Shown one piece after another: positions 56,450 through 64,000 of a DNA stretch of 64,000 nt. The position numbers were made by a program, and so were the translations under genes. The stretch covers positions 1,984,001 through 2,048,000 of the forward strand of contig NZ_CP017715.1 of the NCBI RefSeq assembly GCF_001854125.1, read 5' to 3'. The first letter of the stretch is position 1; every line of letters begins with the position of its first letter. This stretch comes from Marinobacter salinus. GTDB taxonomy: Bacteria > Pseudomonadota > Gammaproteobacteria > Pseudomonadales > Oleiphilaceae. A model generated the notes under the pieces. It was not told where the DNA came from. It did not search any database and saw only the letters and a program-made list of their open reading frames with translations.

Positions 56450-57028
56450 ATGAGCAATAACAAGAACGTCGTCGCCCTCGATCTTCCCATTCCGGACATT
56501 GCGGACATGCCGGAAGATACTCAAAAGTACTTCCAGATCTGCCAGGAAAAGCTGGGCATGGTCCCTAATGTACTGACTGCCTACAGCCAGAACCTCAAAC
56601 AACTGGACGGCTTCACCCGACTTTACAACGAGCTGATGCTGGGCGAAGGCGAACTCAGCAAGCTGGAACGGGAAATGGTGGCGGTCGTAGTCTCGTCCGA
56701 GAACAAGTGCTTTTACTGCCTGGTGGCCCACGGAGCCGCCGTGCGGGTGCTGAGTGGTGATCCGACACTCGGCGAGCACATGGTGATGAACTACCGCACG
56801 GCGAACCTGGACAAGCGCCAGCGGGCCATGCTCGATTTTGCATCCCACCTTACCCGCTCGCCGGCCTCCGTCACGGAAAAGGACATTCAGGCACTGCGCG
56901 ATGCTGGCCTCAGCGACCGCGCCATCTGGGACCTTAGCAACCTGATTGGGTTCTACAACATGTCCAACCGGGTGGCCATCGCCAGCGATATGCAACCGAA
57001 CCCCGAGTATCACAAACAGAGTCGATAG
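56450..57028 (+). CDS. AhpD-like / carboxymuconolactone decarboxylase-family protein
   Basis: A 192-residue protein with the AhpD-type redox site C-x2-C-x3-H at Cys87, Cys90 and His94 ([10 protein letters not shown]), and the peroxidase-related pattern LGMVPNVL near the N terminus. Family members are thiol peroxidases or alkylhydroperoxidase partners. It lies 18 bases after liuE behind an AAGGAG site, so it is probably part of the liu operon; its role there is unknown. Confidence 0.82.
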   Translation: MSNNKNVVALDLPIPDIADMPEDTQKYFQICQEKLGMVPNVLTAYSQNLKQLDGFTRLYNELMLGEGELSKLEREMVAVVVSSENKCFYCLVAHGAAVRVLSGDPTLGEHMVMNYRTANLDKRQRAMLDFASHLTRSPASVTEKDIQALRDAGLSDRAIWDLSNLIGFYNMSNRVAIASDMQPNPEYHKQSR

Positions 57029-57081
57029 CAGGTTCGCAGACCTGCTCGTTTCCGAATACAAAAACAATGGAGGCAGAGACC

Positions 57082-58770
57082 ATGAGCAAGACTCTTCCAA
57101 GCTATACCAGCGGCACTTCAGAGAGCCCGCTGCTGGGCATGACCATCGGCGACATGCTGGACCGCACCGCCGCACAATATCCGGATACCGAAGCCCTGGT
57201 GTGTCTGCATCAGGACATCCGGTGGACCTACCGTGAGTTCGTGGAAAAGGTCAATGAAGCCGCCCGCGCCTTTATGGCCATCGGCGTAAAGCGCGGCGAC
57301 CGGGTGGGCATCTGGTCGCCCAACCGTTACGAATGGACCGTGACCCAGTTTGCCACCGCCAAAGTGGGCGCCATTCTGGTAAACATCAACCCGGCCTATG
57401 GCATGCATGAGCTGGAATACGCCATGAACCTCGCCGGTATCAGCGTTCTGGTTACCGCTGACAGCTTTAAAGCCTCAGATTACCGGAAGACACTTTACGA
57501 CCTCGCGCCCGAACTGAAGGCCAGCGCTCCCGGCAAGATCAAGGCCCGGCGCCTCGCCGACCTGCGTGCCGTGATCAACCTGGACACCGACAAGCACGAC
57601 GGTATGTGGACCTGGAACGAATTCGTGAAATTTGGCGATGACGTCAGCCAGGCAGACCTGGACAAAATTCAGGACAAACTCCAGTTCGACGACCCGATCA
57701 ACATCCAGTTTACCTCCGGCACCACCGGCAACCCAAAAGGCGCCACCCTCACTCACCACAACATCCTGAACAACGGGTACTTTGTGGCCGAGAGCCAGCG
57801 CTTTACTGAAAAGGACCGCCTGGTGATCCCGGTGCCCCTGTACCACTGCTTCGGCATGGTGATGGGTAACCTGGGCTGCATTACCCACGGCTCTACCATG
57901 ATCTACCCGGATGAGGGCTTTGAGCCGAAATCCGTGCTTCAGGCCGTGCACCAGGAAAAGGCCACCGCCCTTTACGGTGTGCCCACCATGTTCATCGCCG
58001 AACTGGGAGATCCGGAGTTTGAAACCTACGATCTGTCCACACTACGCACCGGTATTATGGCCGGCTCCATCTGCCCCGCAGAGGTGATGAAGAAGGTCAA
58101 CGGCAAGATGAACATGAAAGAGGTTCAGATTGCCTACGGCATGACCGAAACCAGCCCGGTTTCCACCCAGACCAGTTCACTCGACCCGTTCGAGAAGCAG
58201 GTCACCACTGTGGGCCGCACCCAGCCACACCTGGAAACCAAAATCGTGGATCCCGGCACCGGCAACGTGGTTCCCCGGGGCGAAATCGGAGAGCTATGCA
58301 CCCGCGGCTACAGCGTGATGCTGAAGTACTGGAACAACGAGGAAAAAACCCGCGAAGCGATCGATAGCGCGGGCTGGATGCATACCGGCGACCTGGCCAC
58401 CATGGACGAGGACGGCTACATCCAGATCGTTGGCCGCATCAAGGACATGGTCATTCGCGGCGGGGAGAACATCTACCCGAAAGAAATCGAAGAGTTCCTC
58501 TATACCCACCCAGCCATCGAGGAAGTACAGGTAACCGGCATTCCCGATGAGAAGTACGGCGAAGAACTGATCGCCTGGGTGAAACTGCGCCCGGACGCGG
58601 ATCCTGTAGACGCAGAGGATCTCCAGGCCTTCTGCAAGGGCCAGATCGCCCACTTCAAAATCCCGAAGAACTACAAGTTCGTGGATGAATTCCCGATGAC
58701 TGTCACCGGGAAGATCCAGAAGTTCAAGATGCGGGAGATTTCAATTGAGGAGATGGGGCTGAAGAAATAA
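57082..58770 (+). CDS. AMP-binding acyl-CoA ligase (ACSF2-type)
   Basis: A 562-residue ANL ligase with P-loop [16 protein letters not shown], the A5 motif [15 protein letters not shown], hinge [21 protein letters not shown] (partly quoted as [18 protein letters not shown]) and the lysine in [12 protein letters not shown]. It resembles ACSF2-type medium-chain or branched-chain acyl-CoA ligases. Lying last in the liu run, it could activate isovalerate or acetoacetate; the substrate is an inference. The ATG at 57082 follows a GGAGG site. A strong terminator follows. Confidence 0.88.
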   Translation: MSKTLPSYTSGTSESPLLGMTIGDMLDRTAAQYPDTEALVCLHQDIRWTYREFVEKVNEAARAFMAIGVKRGDRVGIWSPNRYEWTVTQFATAKVGAILVNINPAYGMHELEYAMNLAGISVLVTADSFKASDYRKTLYDLAPELKASAPGKIKARRLADLRAVINLDTDKHDGMWTWNEFVKFGDDVSQADLDKIQDKLQFDDPINIQFTSGTTGNPKGATLTHHNILNNGYFVAESQRFTEKDRLVIPVPLYHCFGMVMGNLGCITHGSTMIYPDEGFEPKSVLQAVHQEKATALYGVPTMFIAELGDPEFETYDLSTLRTGIMAGSICPAEVMKKVNGKMNMKEVQIAYGMTETSPVSTQTSSLDPFEKQVTTVGRTQPHLETKIVDPGTGNVVPRGEIGELCTRGYSVMLKYWNNEEKTREAIDSAGWMHTGDLATMDEDGYIQIVGRIKDMVIRGGENIYPKEIEEFLYTHPAIEEVQVTGIPDEKYGEELIAWVKLRPDADPVDAEDLQAFCKGQIAHFKIPKNYKFVDEFPMTVTGKIQKFKMREISIEEMGLKK

Positions 58771-58797
58771 CCAGCTTCCCGACTCCATTGAAACCAG

Positions 58798-58826
58798 AAA
58801 CCCCGGCTTTTGCCGGGGTTTTTCTT
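58798..58826. terminator. Intrinsic terminator, end of liu operon
   Basis: AAACCCCGGC (58798-58807), loop TTTT, GCCGGGGTTT (58812-58821), then further T. The perfect 10-bp stem is near-symmetrical (A-run on the left, T-run on the right), so it can also serve the convergent MFS gene. Confidence 0.88.
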
Positions 58827-58832
58827 GAGCCG

Positions 58833-60104
58833 CTATGGTTCTTTGCCCTCGCTCGGTGCATACCCGAACGGCTCACCCTCTTCGTTCTGAAGCTGGTAAT
58901 CGTACGCCGCCTGCAGCCCCGTCTCTTCTTCAACCTCCTCATCGGACTCCTGCTCTATGTAGCGCGGATACAGGGGTGAAAACATGGCCACCAGAATGCC
59001 AATCGCCGAGAACATGGCAAAAGCATCGGAGTACCCGAATTCATTCACCAACAAGCCGACGAGAGGCGAACCGGTTGCCTGCCCGAGCGACACAGCCATA
59101 AACGGCAACACCGGCCCCATCGATAACCGTCCAGGCAACAAGCGGATGCCAGTCATCAGATAGAGCCCTGTCAGACTCATGTAAGCCAGGCCGAAGACCA
59201 GGGCGGAGAATGTCGCGATCGCCAGATTACCCGGGCTTGCGGCCAGCAATGCCAGGCTCGCGGACAACATCATCAGCATCAGTGCCTGGGTAATCGGCGG
59301 ATTATTGCGATCAGCCAGATCAGCCACCACAGCACCGCCAAGGCCAGCAATACCAACCCCCAGCCACAACCAACCGGTTGCGTCGGACGACAGGGCACCG
59401 AGATTGACGACCAGGTCGGGTGCAAAGATCCAGTACGCAGCGGAGACGAAGCCCATCATGAAGGCAAACAGTGAGAGCCTGAACAGGCGGAACCACTGCA
59501 GCGTGGTGATCGCAGGAGGTGGAGCCGCATTTGACGGCGTGACACGGGAAACGGAAGGGATGAAAAACCAAGTGGCAAGCACTCCGATGACCGCCAGAAC
59601 AGCAAAGGACGCATAGGCATAACGCCAGGCTCCGGTCAGGAAAAGAACCGTCGGTACAGCAACGACCACGCCAATGCTGGTGCCCGCGTTCATCACCGAG
59701 CTGACCCGCCCGTGCAGGGAACGTTTCACCACCACCTGCATGGCCGCCGTCAGGGCCGGCATCATCAGTCCTGTGCAGATGCCACAGGCGAACACACCCA
59801 CGCCGAGGGATAAAGCACCGGAGGCCTGGCTGATCAGCGCCAGCCCGACGGTACCGAAACCACCGGACAGCAGCGCGGTGTTGCGAGCGCCGAGACGATC
59901 CGCAGATAATGGTGCAAAGATCGTGGCGAGCACGAAGCTGATGAGCGGCAGCGCGCCAATGATACCGATCACGTCCGGCGTCAGCTCCAGCTCCTCACGG
60001 ATCGGGGGCACGAACAGACCGAAGGCGAACCGCGCGAGTCCGTAGCTGATCGCGATTAGCGCTGCGCCCAAGAGTGCAAAAACGGTGCTTGAGGGAAACT
60101 TCAT
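58833..60104 (-). CDS. MFS transporter
   Basis: A 423-residue major-facilitator protein with 12 hydrophobic segments and the MFS-like loop FAPLSADRLGARNTALLSGG. The start at 60104 (MKFPSSTVFALLGAALIA) follows a GGAGGTGG site; the reading frame extending upstream is not coding. The C terminus is an acidic cytosolic tail of about 45 residues (ESDEEVEEETG). The substrate is unknown. It is divergent from the unrecognised 661-residue gene. Confidence 0.88.
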   Translation of the reverse strand: MKFPSSTVFALLGAALIAISYGLARFAFGLFVPPIREELELTPDVIGIIGALPLISFVLATIFAPLSADRLGARNTALLSGGFGTVGLALISQASGALSLGVGVFACGICTGLMMPALTAAMQVVVKRSLHGRVSSVMNAGTSIGVVVAVPTVLFLTGAWRYAYASFAVLAVIGVLATWFFIPSVSRVTPSNAAPPPAITTLQWFRLFRLSLFAFMMGFVSAAYWIFAPDLVVNLGALSSDATGWLWLGVGIAGLGGAVVADLADRNNPPITQALMLMMLSASLALLAASPGNLAIATFSALVFGLAYMSLTGLYLMTGIRLLPGRLSMGPVLPFMAVSLGQATGSPLVGLLVNEFGYSDAFAMFSAIGILVAMFSPLYPRYIEQESDEEVEEETGLQAAYDYQLQNEEGEPFGYAPSEGKEP

Positions 60105-60132
60105 TCCACCTCCGCAGGACAGCAGTCGAGGA

Positions 60133-60175
60133 TTGCAGTCTTTATCTTCCTGATTGTACTCAGCGTAGACTGCAA
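60133..60175. promoter_or_regulatory. Widely spaced inverted repeat in divergent promoter
   Basis: TTGCAGTCT (60133-60141) and AGACTGCAA (60167-60175) are perfect 9-bp inverted repeats 25 bp apart. They lie 29 bases before the MFS start and 149 bases before the 661-residue gene. They could be two half-sites of a regulator. The remaining gap to 60323 holds nothing else I recognise. Confidence 0.45.
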
Positions 60176-60323
60176 CGAAACCATGGGCCAGAGTTGTATC
60201 AGGGATAACGGGACTGGATACACGCCGCAGTTCTGGCCACCATAGGCAAAGACGACTACAGTCAGACCGTTGGCCGGACCAGCAACACCCGCGCCGGCCC
60301 CAACACAACCTGGAGTTGAAGCT

Positions 60324-62309
60324 ATGAGGCGCCCAGTCGAGAACCCTGAGCTCGGGCCGGCATTGATGCATTTTGATATGGCGCTGGCCGACTTTGCCCG
60401 CACCCGTCGTGCCGACCCTCAGTCCTCCAGCCTGGGACTGCTGGAGCGCGCCCGAATGCTGATGACCTTGCCGGGCGGCTTTGACGCCCTGTACCGGCGG
60501 GTCCGCTCGCTGGAGTCCGCCGGCATCTTCGGTGCCAGTGATTGGGCTCAACCGGCCATCCTGCAGCCGGCGCTGGCCAAGTATTCCCTGCGCCAGGCCG
60601 GTGCTGTGACGACCATCGTAGAGGCCATCAGCGAGCTACGCATGCTTGCCGTCAGCCGGGGTGATTACTTCCACCCCGGAATTTCTGCAGAACAGGCACG
60701 CTATTTTCTCACCCAGGTTATGGCGTTGAACCTGGACCTGCTGTCCGGGCAACTCACCGAAGCCGACCGGGAACGCCCGAAACAGCTCGGTATCATTGTT
60801 CAGGAACTCTACCGGTATCTGATTTCCCATCTTGGCTATGAAAGCCTGCTGGACAGTTTGGTGGCGGAAGTCTGGCGACTGCTGGACCAGGGCCCCGTTC
60901 AGGTCGAGAGCATCTGCGAAATGATCAGCCAGATCGCCAAGTGTCTCTATGACCCCAAAATAGAAACCCCCAGCAACGCCAACGCAACCCGCCTGGTCAA
61001 CGCGCTGTTTGCGCCCACACCGGGCAGCGTCGAGGACCCGGGCCTGCAGATCTATGAGCAGCGACTGGCGAAGATGGACGACAAAGCCCTCGACACAGAG
61101 GCCACCCACTTTGCCCGCAGCATGCACGACACCGGCCTGGCATCCTCTTACCACGCGGTCATGCTCCGGTTCCTGCGCAGCAATGACAGGGACGACCTGA
61201 TACCTGCCACGCTGGGGCTGACCATGACCGGCCTGGATGATCTCTACTGCTACACCGAGCTGGTTCATACCCTTATCGATGAAGCCATATACCCGGAAAC
61301 CTGCCAGGCTGTTTATGGTCTTACCATGATGCTGGAGCGAGGTTCACTGTTCACGCCATCCGTGGCCCAGGCCCTGTGGCGGCAAATCAAACTCCGCCCC
61401 TCGGCAGAGAACGCACACACCCTTCAATTGGCCTTTGGCATTGCCCGGCCGCCCCGGGTATTCCTGCTGGCCGGTGTCCTCAACCTTCTGGGGCAGCCAC
61501 TGGGCGTGGGCCAGGGCAACAACCCGAGCTGCCAGTCAGCAATCGGCCTGTCGGTTTGGGCCGCCAACGAGGCCGATTATCTGCTTCAGGTTCTGACCTG
61601 GGCAGCCCGGGACAATGAAGTGCTGAGTCGATTCGAAGGGCAGGAAGTCTCTTCCAGGGATCTGAAAGCCGGGTTAGTAAAAGAAACACCGGTCAATGTG
61701 GACCCAGTATCGCTGGTCCTCATCCCTCACCTGGACCGCCTCTATGGGGAAATGTGGCGCCGCTGTGAAAACCGGGACGATGACGCCCACCGCTGGATCA
61801 ACCCGGAATTCTATGGCTGGTGGGTCAGCCACGGGTTCTGCGTGGTCGCGGATATCCATACCGGCGAGGTGCGCGACTATGAAGGCTTCATCCGGCATTT
61901 CTATGCCAGCTATCACCCTTTTTACAATGGCCACATGCCAGTCATCCACGCGCAGCCGGCCGGCATTGCCGTGACCGATAGCGCCGCCCGATTTGTTGGC
62001 CGCCACGCCATCAATATCCTGAGGGTCGGGCTTAGCCCCAGTAACGAGATGCGGGTTTACTTCTTCAACCCCAATAACGACAGCGGCCAGGACTGGGGCC
62101 AGGGCATTACCTGCTCCACTCAGGGCCACGGCGAATTTCGCGGCGAAGCCTCGCTGCCCATTGCAGAATTCACCTCCCGCCTGTATGCATTCCATTACGA
62201 CACCCTGGAGCTGGGAGACCTATCGGCCATACCGGATGAGGAAGTTTCACGTATCATGGAGCTTGGCAACGCCAGCTGGGCCGCATCACCTGAGACACCG
62301 CCGCACTGA
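60324..62309 (+). CDS. Unrecognised protein with papain-like Cys-His-Asn motifs
   Basis: A 661-residue protein I do not recognise by name. Residues about 1-370 are mainly helical with no clear domain. Residues about 390-600 show papain-like features: Gln397 six residues before Cys403 (GQGNNPSCQSA, matching the oxyanion-hole Gln and nucleophile spacing of papain), His561 in GRHAINILRVG, and Asn582 in YFFNPNNDSGQDWGQG, which recalls the Asn-x-Trp-Gly segment of C1 peptidases. There is no signal peptide. A catalytic peptidase or transglutaminase-like role is an inference. The ATG at 60324 follows a GGAG site. Neighbours give no hint. Confidence 0.75.
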   Translation: MRRPVENPELGPALMHFDMALADFARTRRADPQSSSLGLLERARMLMTLPGGFDALYRRVRSLESAGIFGASDWAQPAILQPALAKYSLRQAGAVTTIVEAISELRMLAVSRGDYFHPGISAEQARYFLTQVMALNLDLLSGQLTEADRERPKQLGIIVQELYRYLISHLGYESLLDSLVAEVWRLLDQGPVQVESICEMISQIAKCLYDPKIETPSNANATRLVNALFAPTPGSVEDPGLQIYEQRLAKMDDKALDTEATHFARSMHDTGLASSYHAVMLRFLRSNDRDDLIPATLGLTMTGLDDLYCYTELVHTLIDEAIYPETCQAVYGLTMMLERGSLFTPSVAQALWRQIKLRPSAENAHTLQLAFGIARPPRVFLLAGVLNLLGQPLGVGQGNNPSCQSAIGLSVWAANEADYLLQVLTWAARDNEVLSRFEGQEVSSRDLKAGLVKETPVNVDPVSLVLIPHLDRLYGEMWRRCENRDDDAHRWINPEFYGWWVSHGFCVVADIHTGEVRDYEGFIRHFYASYHPFYNGHMPVIHAQPAGIAVTDSAARFVGRHAINILRVGLSPSNEMRVYFFNPNNDSGQDWGQGITCSTQGHGEFRGEASLPIAEFTSRLYAFHYDTLELGDLSAIPDEEVSRIMELGNASWAASPETPPH

Positions 62310-62409
62310 GGGCACACGGGAAAACGGCTAATCCTGCTGCCAAAACACAACTGCAACCAATTGTTCAGCGATTCCTGTTATTGTCAGCGTTCGCTCAAGA
62401 GGATCATTT

Positions 62410-62619
62410 ATGACAGAAGTACCCCAAAAACAGTCCGGAACCAGCGGCTACTCCTGGAAACTGTCCGCCGTTGCCGCAGTAGCAGCCGTCATTGGGGCCG
62501 TGGTTACCTATGGTGAAGTATCACCGATCATCACCGGATTGATACTCCTCACGGCCGTCGGCTGGGGCTTTACGGCCAGGGATAATAAGCGTGGCGCAGA
62601 AGAGGATCAGCGCACCTGA
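62410..62619 (+). CDS. Small two-helix membrane protein
   Basis: A 69-residue hypothetical protein with two hydrophobic segments (about 18-34 and 40-52) between a polar N terminus and a charged C terminus. A GAGGA site precedes the ATG. The stop codon sits in the loop of a 7-bp hairpin (62610-62626). No family recognised. Confidence 0.7.
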   Translation: MTEVPQKQSGTSGYSWKLSAVAAVAAVIGAVVTYGEVSPIITGLILLTAVGWGFTARDNKRGAEEDQRT

Positions 62620-62626
62620 GGTGCGC
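62610..62626 (+). other. Hairpin centred on a stop codon
   Basis: GCGCACC (62610-62616), TGA loop, GGTGCGC (62620-62626). The three-base loop is exactly the stop codon of the small membrane protein gene. There is no T-tract. It may slow ribosome release or protect the message end. The rest of the 181-bp gap to 62800 shows nothing else I recognise. Confidence 0.5.
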
Positions 62627-62800
62627 CTGGACGTACCCCGACAAGCGTGACACTGCAAAGCCTCAAACAAAAATCTGCCCGATTTTCTCCTCTCCCCCCA
62701 TGTCAAAGTGAACGGCAACAAATCCATCAGGCAGGTTTGTGTTCAAAAAACTCACTGGGTTAGGCTGTCTATAAATCAACCAGCAAGGTGGCCTTCACCT

Positions 62801-63880
62801 ATGGGACAAACATCAGAAACATTCGGCGGCAGTGCAGCACCGACCATACCTCCGCTGGACCCTCACCGTGTTTCGCTGATCGAGCATGAAGGGTTAACAG
62901 TCAAACAACTGTATCCCCTCGGCGTTGAGATCTATGGCGCGGATGTTCGCACCAGACTGCCCGAGCCTGTCATCGAAGCTTTGGAAAAAGAGATGGCGAA
63001 TCGGGGTTTTATCGTCTTCAAGCATCAACCGGATCTTTCACCCGATGAGCTGATTAATGCCAGCAAGTGGTGGGGCGCCCGCGAAATCCATTCCACCCAC
63101 GGCGTCCATCCTGCGACGCCCGAAAGGAACAGACACATCTTTCGCTGTTCGAACGACAGCCGCCACGGAATCCTTGGCGTTGGCCCCCAATGGCATAATG
63201 ATGGCAGCTTTGAAGCCGCGACGTTTTCGCATTCGGCGTATTACATGGCGCGTGCACCCGAGCATGGTGGCGGTACCCACTTTGCCCATCAGGGGGGAGC
63301 CTTTGATGCGCTGCCAGAGGAAAAACAGGAATTCTGGGAACGTCTTGTTTCGGTGAATTCGGCGTACAGCGTCACCCACCCCCTCGTACACACGCACCCC
63401 ATTTCCGGGCGCAAGAGCGTGTGGCTTCACTTGGGAATGACCGGTGCCATTCTCGAAAGACTGCCTGAGGACGGTGTACCTAACGACGAACTACAGAAAC
63501 AACCAGCCACCGCCGACAAATTTCGTTTACTGAATGAACATGAAATGAAGGCGCTTTTTAACGACTATAACGATCTGCTGAATAATTCTTTCGAAGAGGG
63601 ATACGGCATTCGTTATCACTACGACAATGGGGATCTGCTCTTCATTGATAACTGGGCAGTTGCTCACAGAGCCTCACCTGAAGCCCACATGCCGGCCGAA
63701 CAGCAGGGCTTGAGAATAATGGATCGTGTCACCATCAAAGCAAGGCAGGAGTTAGCTCCCCACTTTGGCTTACCCACGTACATCAATATGGCTGGCCCGC
63801 ATCCATTCAATAAAGATGGCGTCTGGCAAGCTGGTGGCGTGGGGTTTCGTTGGAAAGACGACATCCGTATGCAAAACTGA
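62801..63880 (+). CDS. TauD/TfdA-family 2-oxoglutarate dioxygenase
   Basis: A 359-residue non-haem Fe(II)/2-oxoglutarate oxygenase. The facial triad is His132 and Asp134 (WHNDGSF) and His289 (NWAVAHRASP), with a downstream arginine in LRIMDRVTIK for 2-oxoglutarate. Family members hydroxylate taurine, 2,4-D, sulfonates or amino acid derivatives; the substrate here is unknown. The ATG at 62801 follows AAGGTGG. It stands alone and is not near the phn locus. Confidence 0.88.
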   Translation: MGQTSETFGGSAAPTIPPLDPHRVSLIEHEGLTVKQLYPLGVEIYGADVRTRLPEPVIEALEKEMANRGFIVFKHQPDLSPDELINASKWWGAREIHSTHGVHPATPERNRHIFRCSNDSRHGILGVGPQWHNDGSFEAATFSHSAYYMARAPEHGGGTHFAHQGGAFDALPEEKQEFWERLVSVNSAYSVTHPLVHTHPISGRKSVWLHLGMTGAILERLPEDGVPNDELQKQPATADKFRLLNEHEMKALFNDYNDLLNNSFEEGYGIRYHYDNGDLLFIDNWAVAHRASPEAHMPAEQQGLRIMDRVTIKARQELAPHFGLPTYINMAGPHPFNKDGVWQAGGVGFRWKDDIRMQN

Positions 63881-63944
63881 TCCTCAGGTTTTGTCCGGCG
63901 GCCAACTAAGTTAGAGTTGTGTTTCCAAACTTTTGAGCCCTGCC

Positions 63945-64000
63945 ATGAAAGCATGTCTGCCGTCTCACCTCACTTTGACCCTGGCGATTTGCCTGCTTTT
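63945..64000 (+). CDS. Start of an exported protein, cut by window end
   Basis: An ATG at 63945 opens a frame to the end of the window. The first 18 residues (MKACLPSHLTLTLAICLL) look like a signal peptide: a basic start then a hydrophobic run. The ribosome site is weak. Nothing can be said about the mature protein. Confidence 0.45.
   Translation, partial: MKACLPSHLTLTLAICLL

Noticed and set aside
62708..62800. Upstream extension of the TauD-family gene by 31 residues
   Set aside because: The extension lacks family similarity and a ribosome site; the ATG at 62801 has AAGGTGG upstream.
1..64000. CRISPR arrays, tRNA or rRNA genes, transposases, prophage genes
   Set aside because: None seen on reading both strands; no regularly spaced repeats, cloverleaf-like runs or integrase/transposase motifs were found.

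Overview
The window looks like a chromosomal segment of a marine gammaproteobacterium, most likely Marinobacter or a close relative. This rests on moderate-to-high GC, the family mix (TRAP transport, liu leucine catabolism, C-P lyase, SulP with a Usp partner) and protein resemblance from memory; no search was run. I saw no rRNA, tRNA, CRISPR array, transposase or prophage gene. Most of the window is well-packed core or metabolic DNA.

Layout. 1-2250: PAS sensor kinase and FixJ-type regulator. 2251-7090: MocR-type regulator divergent from a PhzF-family gene, then a zinc alcohol dehydrogenase and a BaiN/YhiN-type flavoprotein. 7247-18296: complete phosphonate (C-P lyase) locus, phnP followed by phnCDEFGHIJKLMN, with an extended Pho box and two matching PhnF/HutC-type operators. 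18380-25834: malonate/maleate locus on the minus strand (TRAP dctPQM, matA, matB, maleate isomerase) with a divergent GntR-FCD regulator. 25854-30501: Usp, SulP, an MgtC/DUF4010 membrane protein and AlkB. 30617-39562: signalling block with an HD-GYP protein carrying a large insertion, a DjlA-like co-chaperone, an ICMT-like methyltransferase, a 7TMR-DISM diguanylate cyclase, TruC, and a chemoreceptor behind a textbook sigma-28 promoter. 39566-43728: RND efflux pair. 43879-46103: ilvGM preceded by a leader peptide and attenuator. 46018-58770: branched-chain catabolism, with thiolase/acyl-CoA dehydrogenase/SDR on the minus strand and liuRABCDE plus an AhpD-like gene and an acyl-CoA ligase on the plus strand. 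58833-64000: MFS transporter, an unrecognised 661-residue protein with papain-like motifs, a small membrane protein, a TauD-family oxygenase, and the start of an exported protein cut by the window edge.

How the parts fit. The phn genes would import phosphonates and convert them to PRPP. The mat/mai genes would feed malonate into acetyl-CoA and maleate into fumarate. An attenuated branched-chain synthesis operon (ilvGM) lies tail-to-tail with the branched-chain degradation block.

Items most worth a second look: the uncatalogued ilv leader/attenuator at 43879-44031; the possible new papain-like peptidase at 60324-62309; a 108-bp element with perfect 27-bp inverted repeats between liuA and liuB (50967-51074); the PhoB/PhnF double control of phn; and the HD-GYP protein whose HD and GYP halves are about 220 residues apart.
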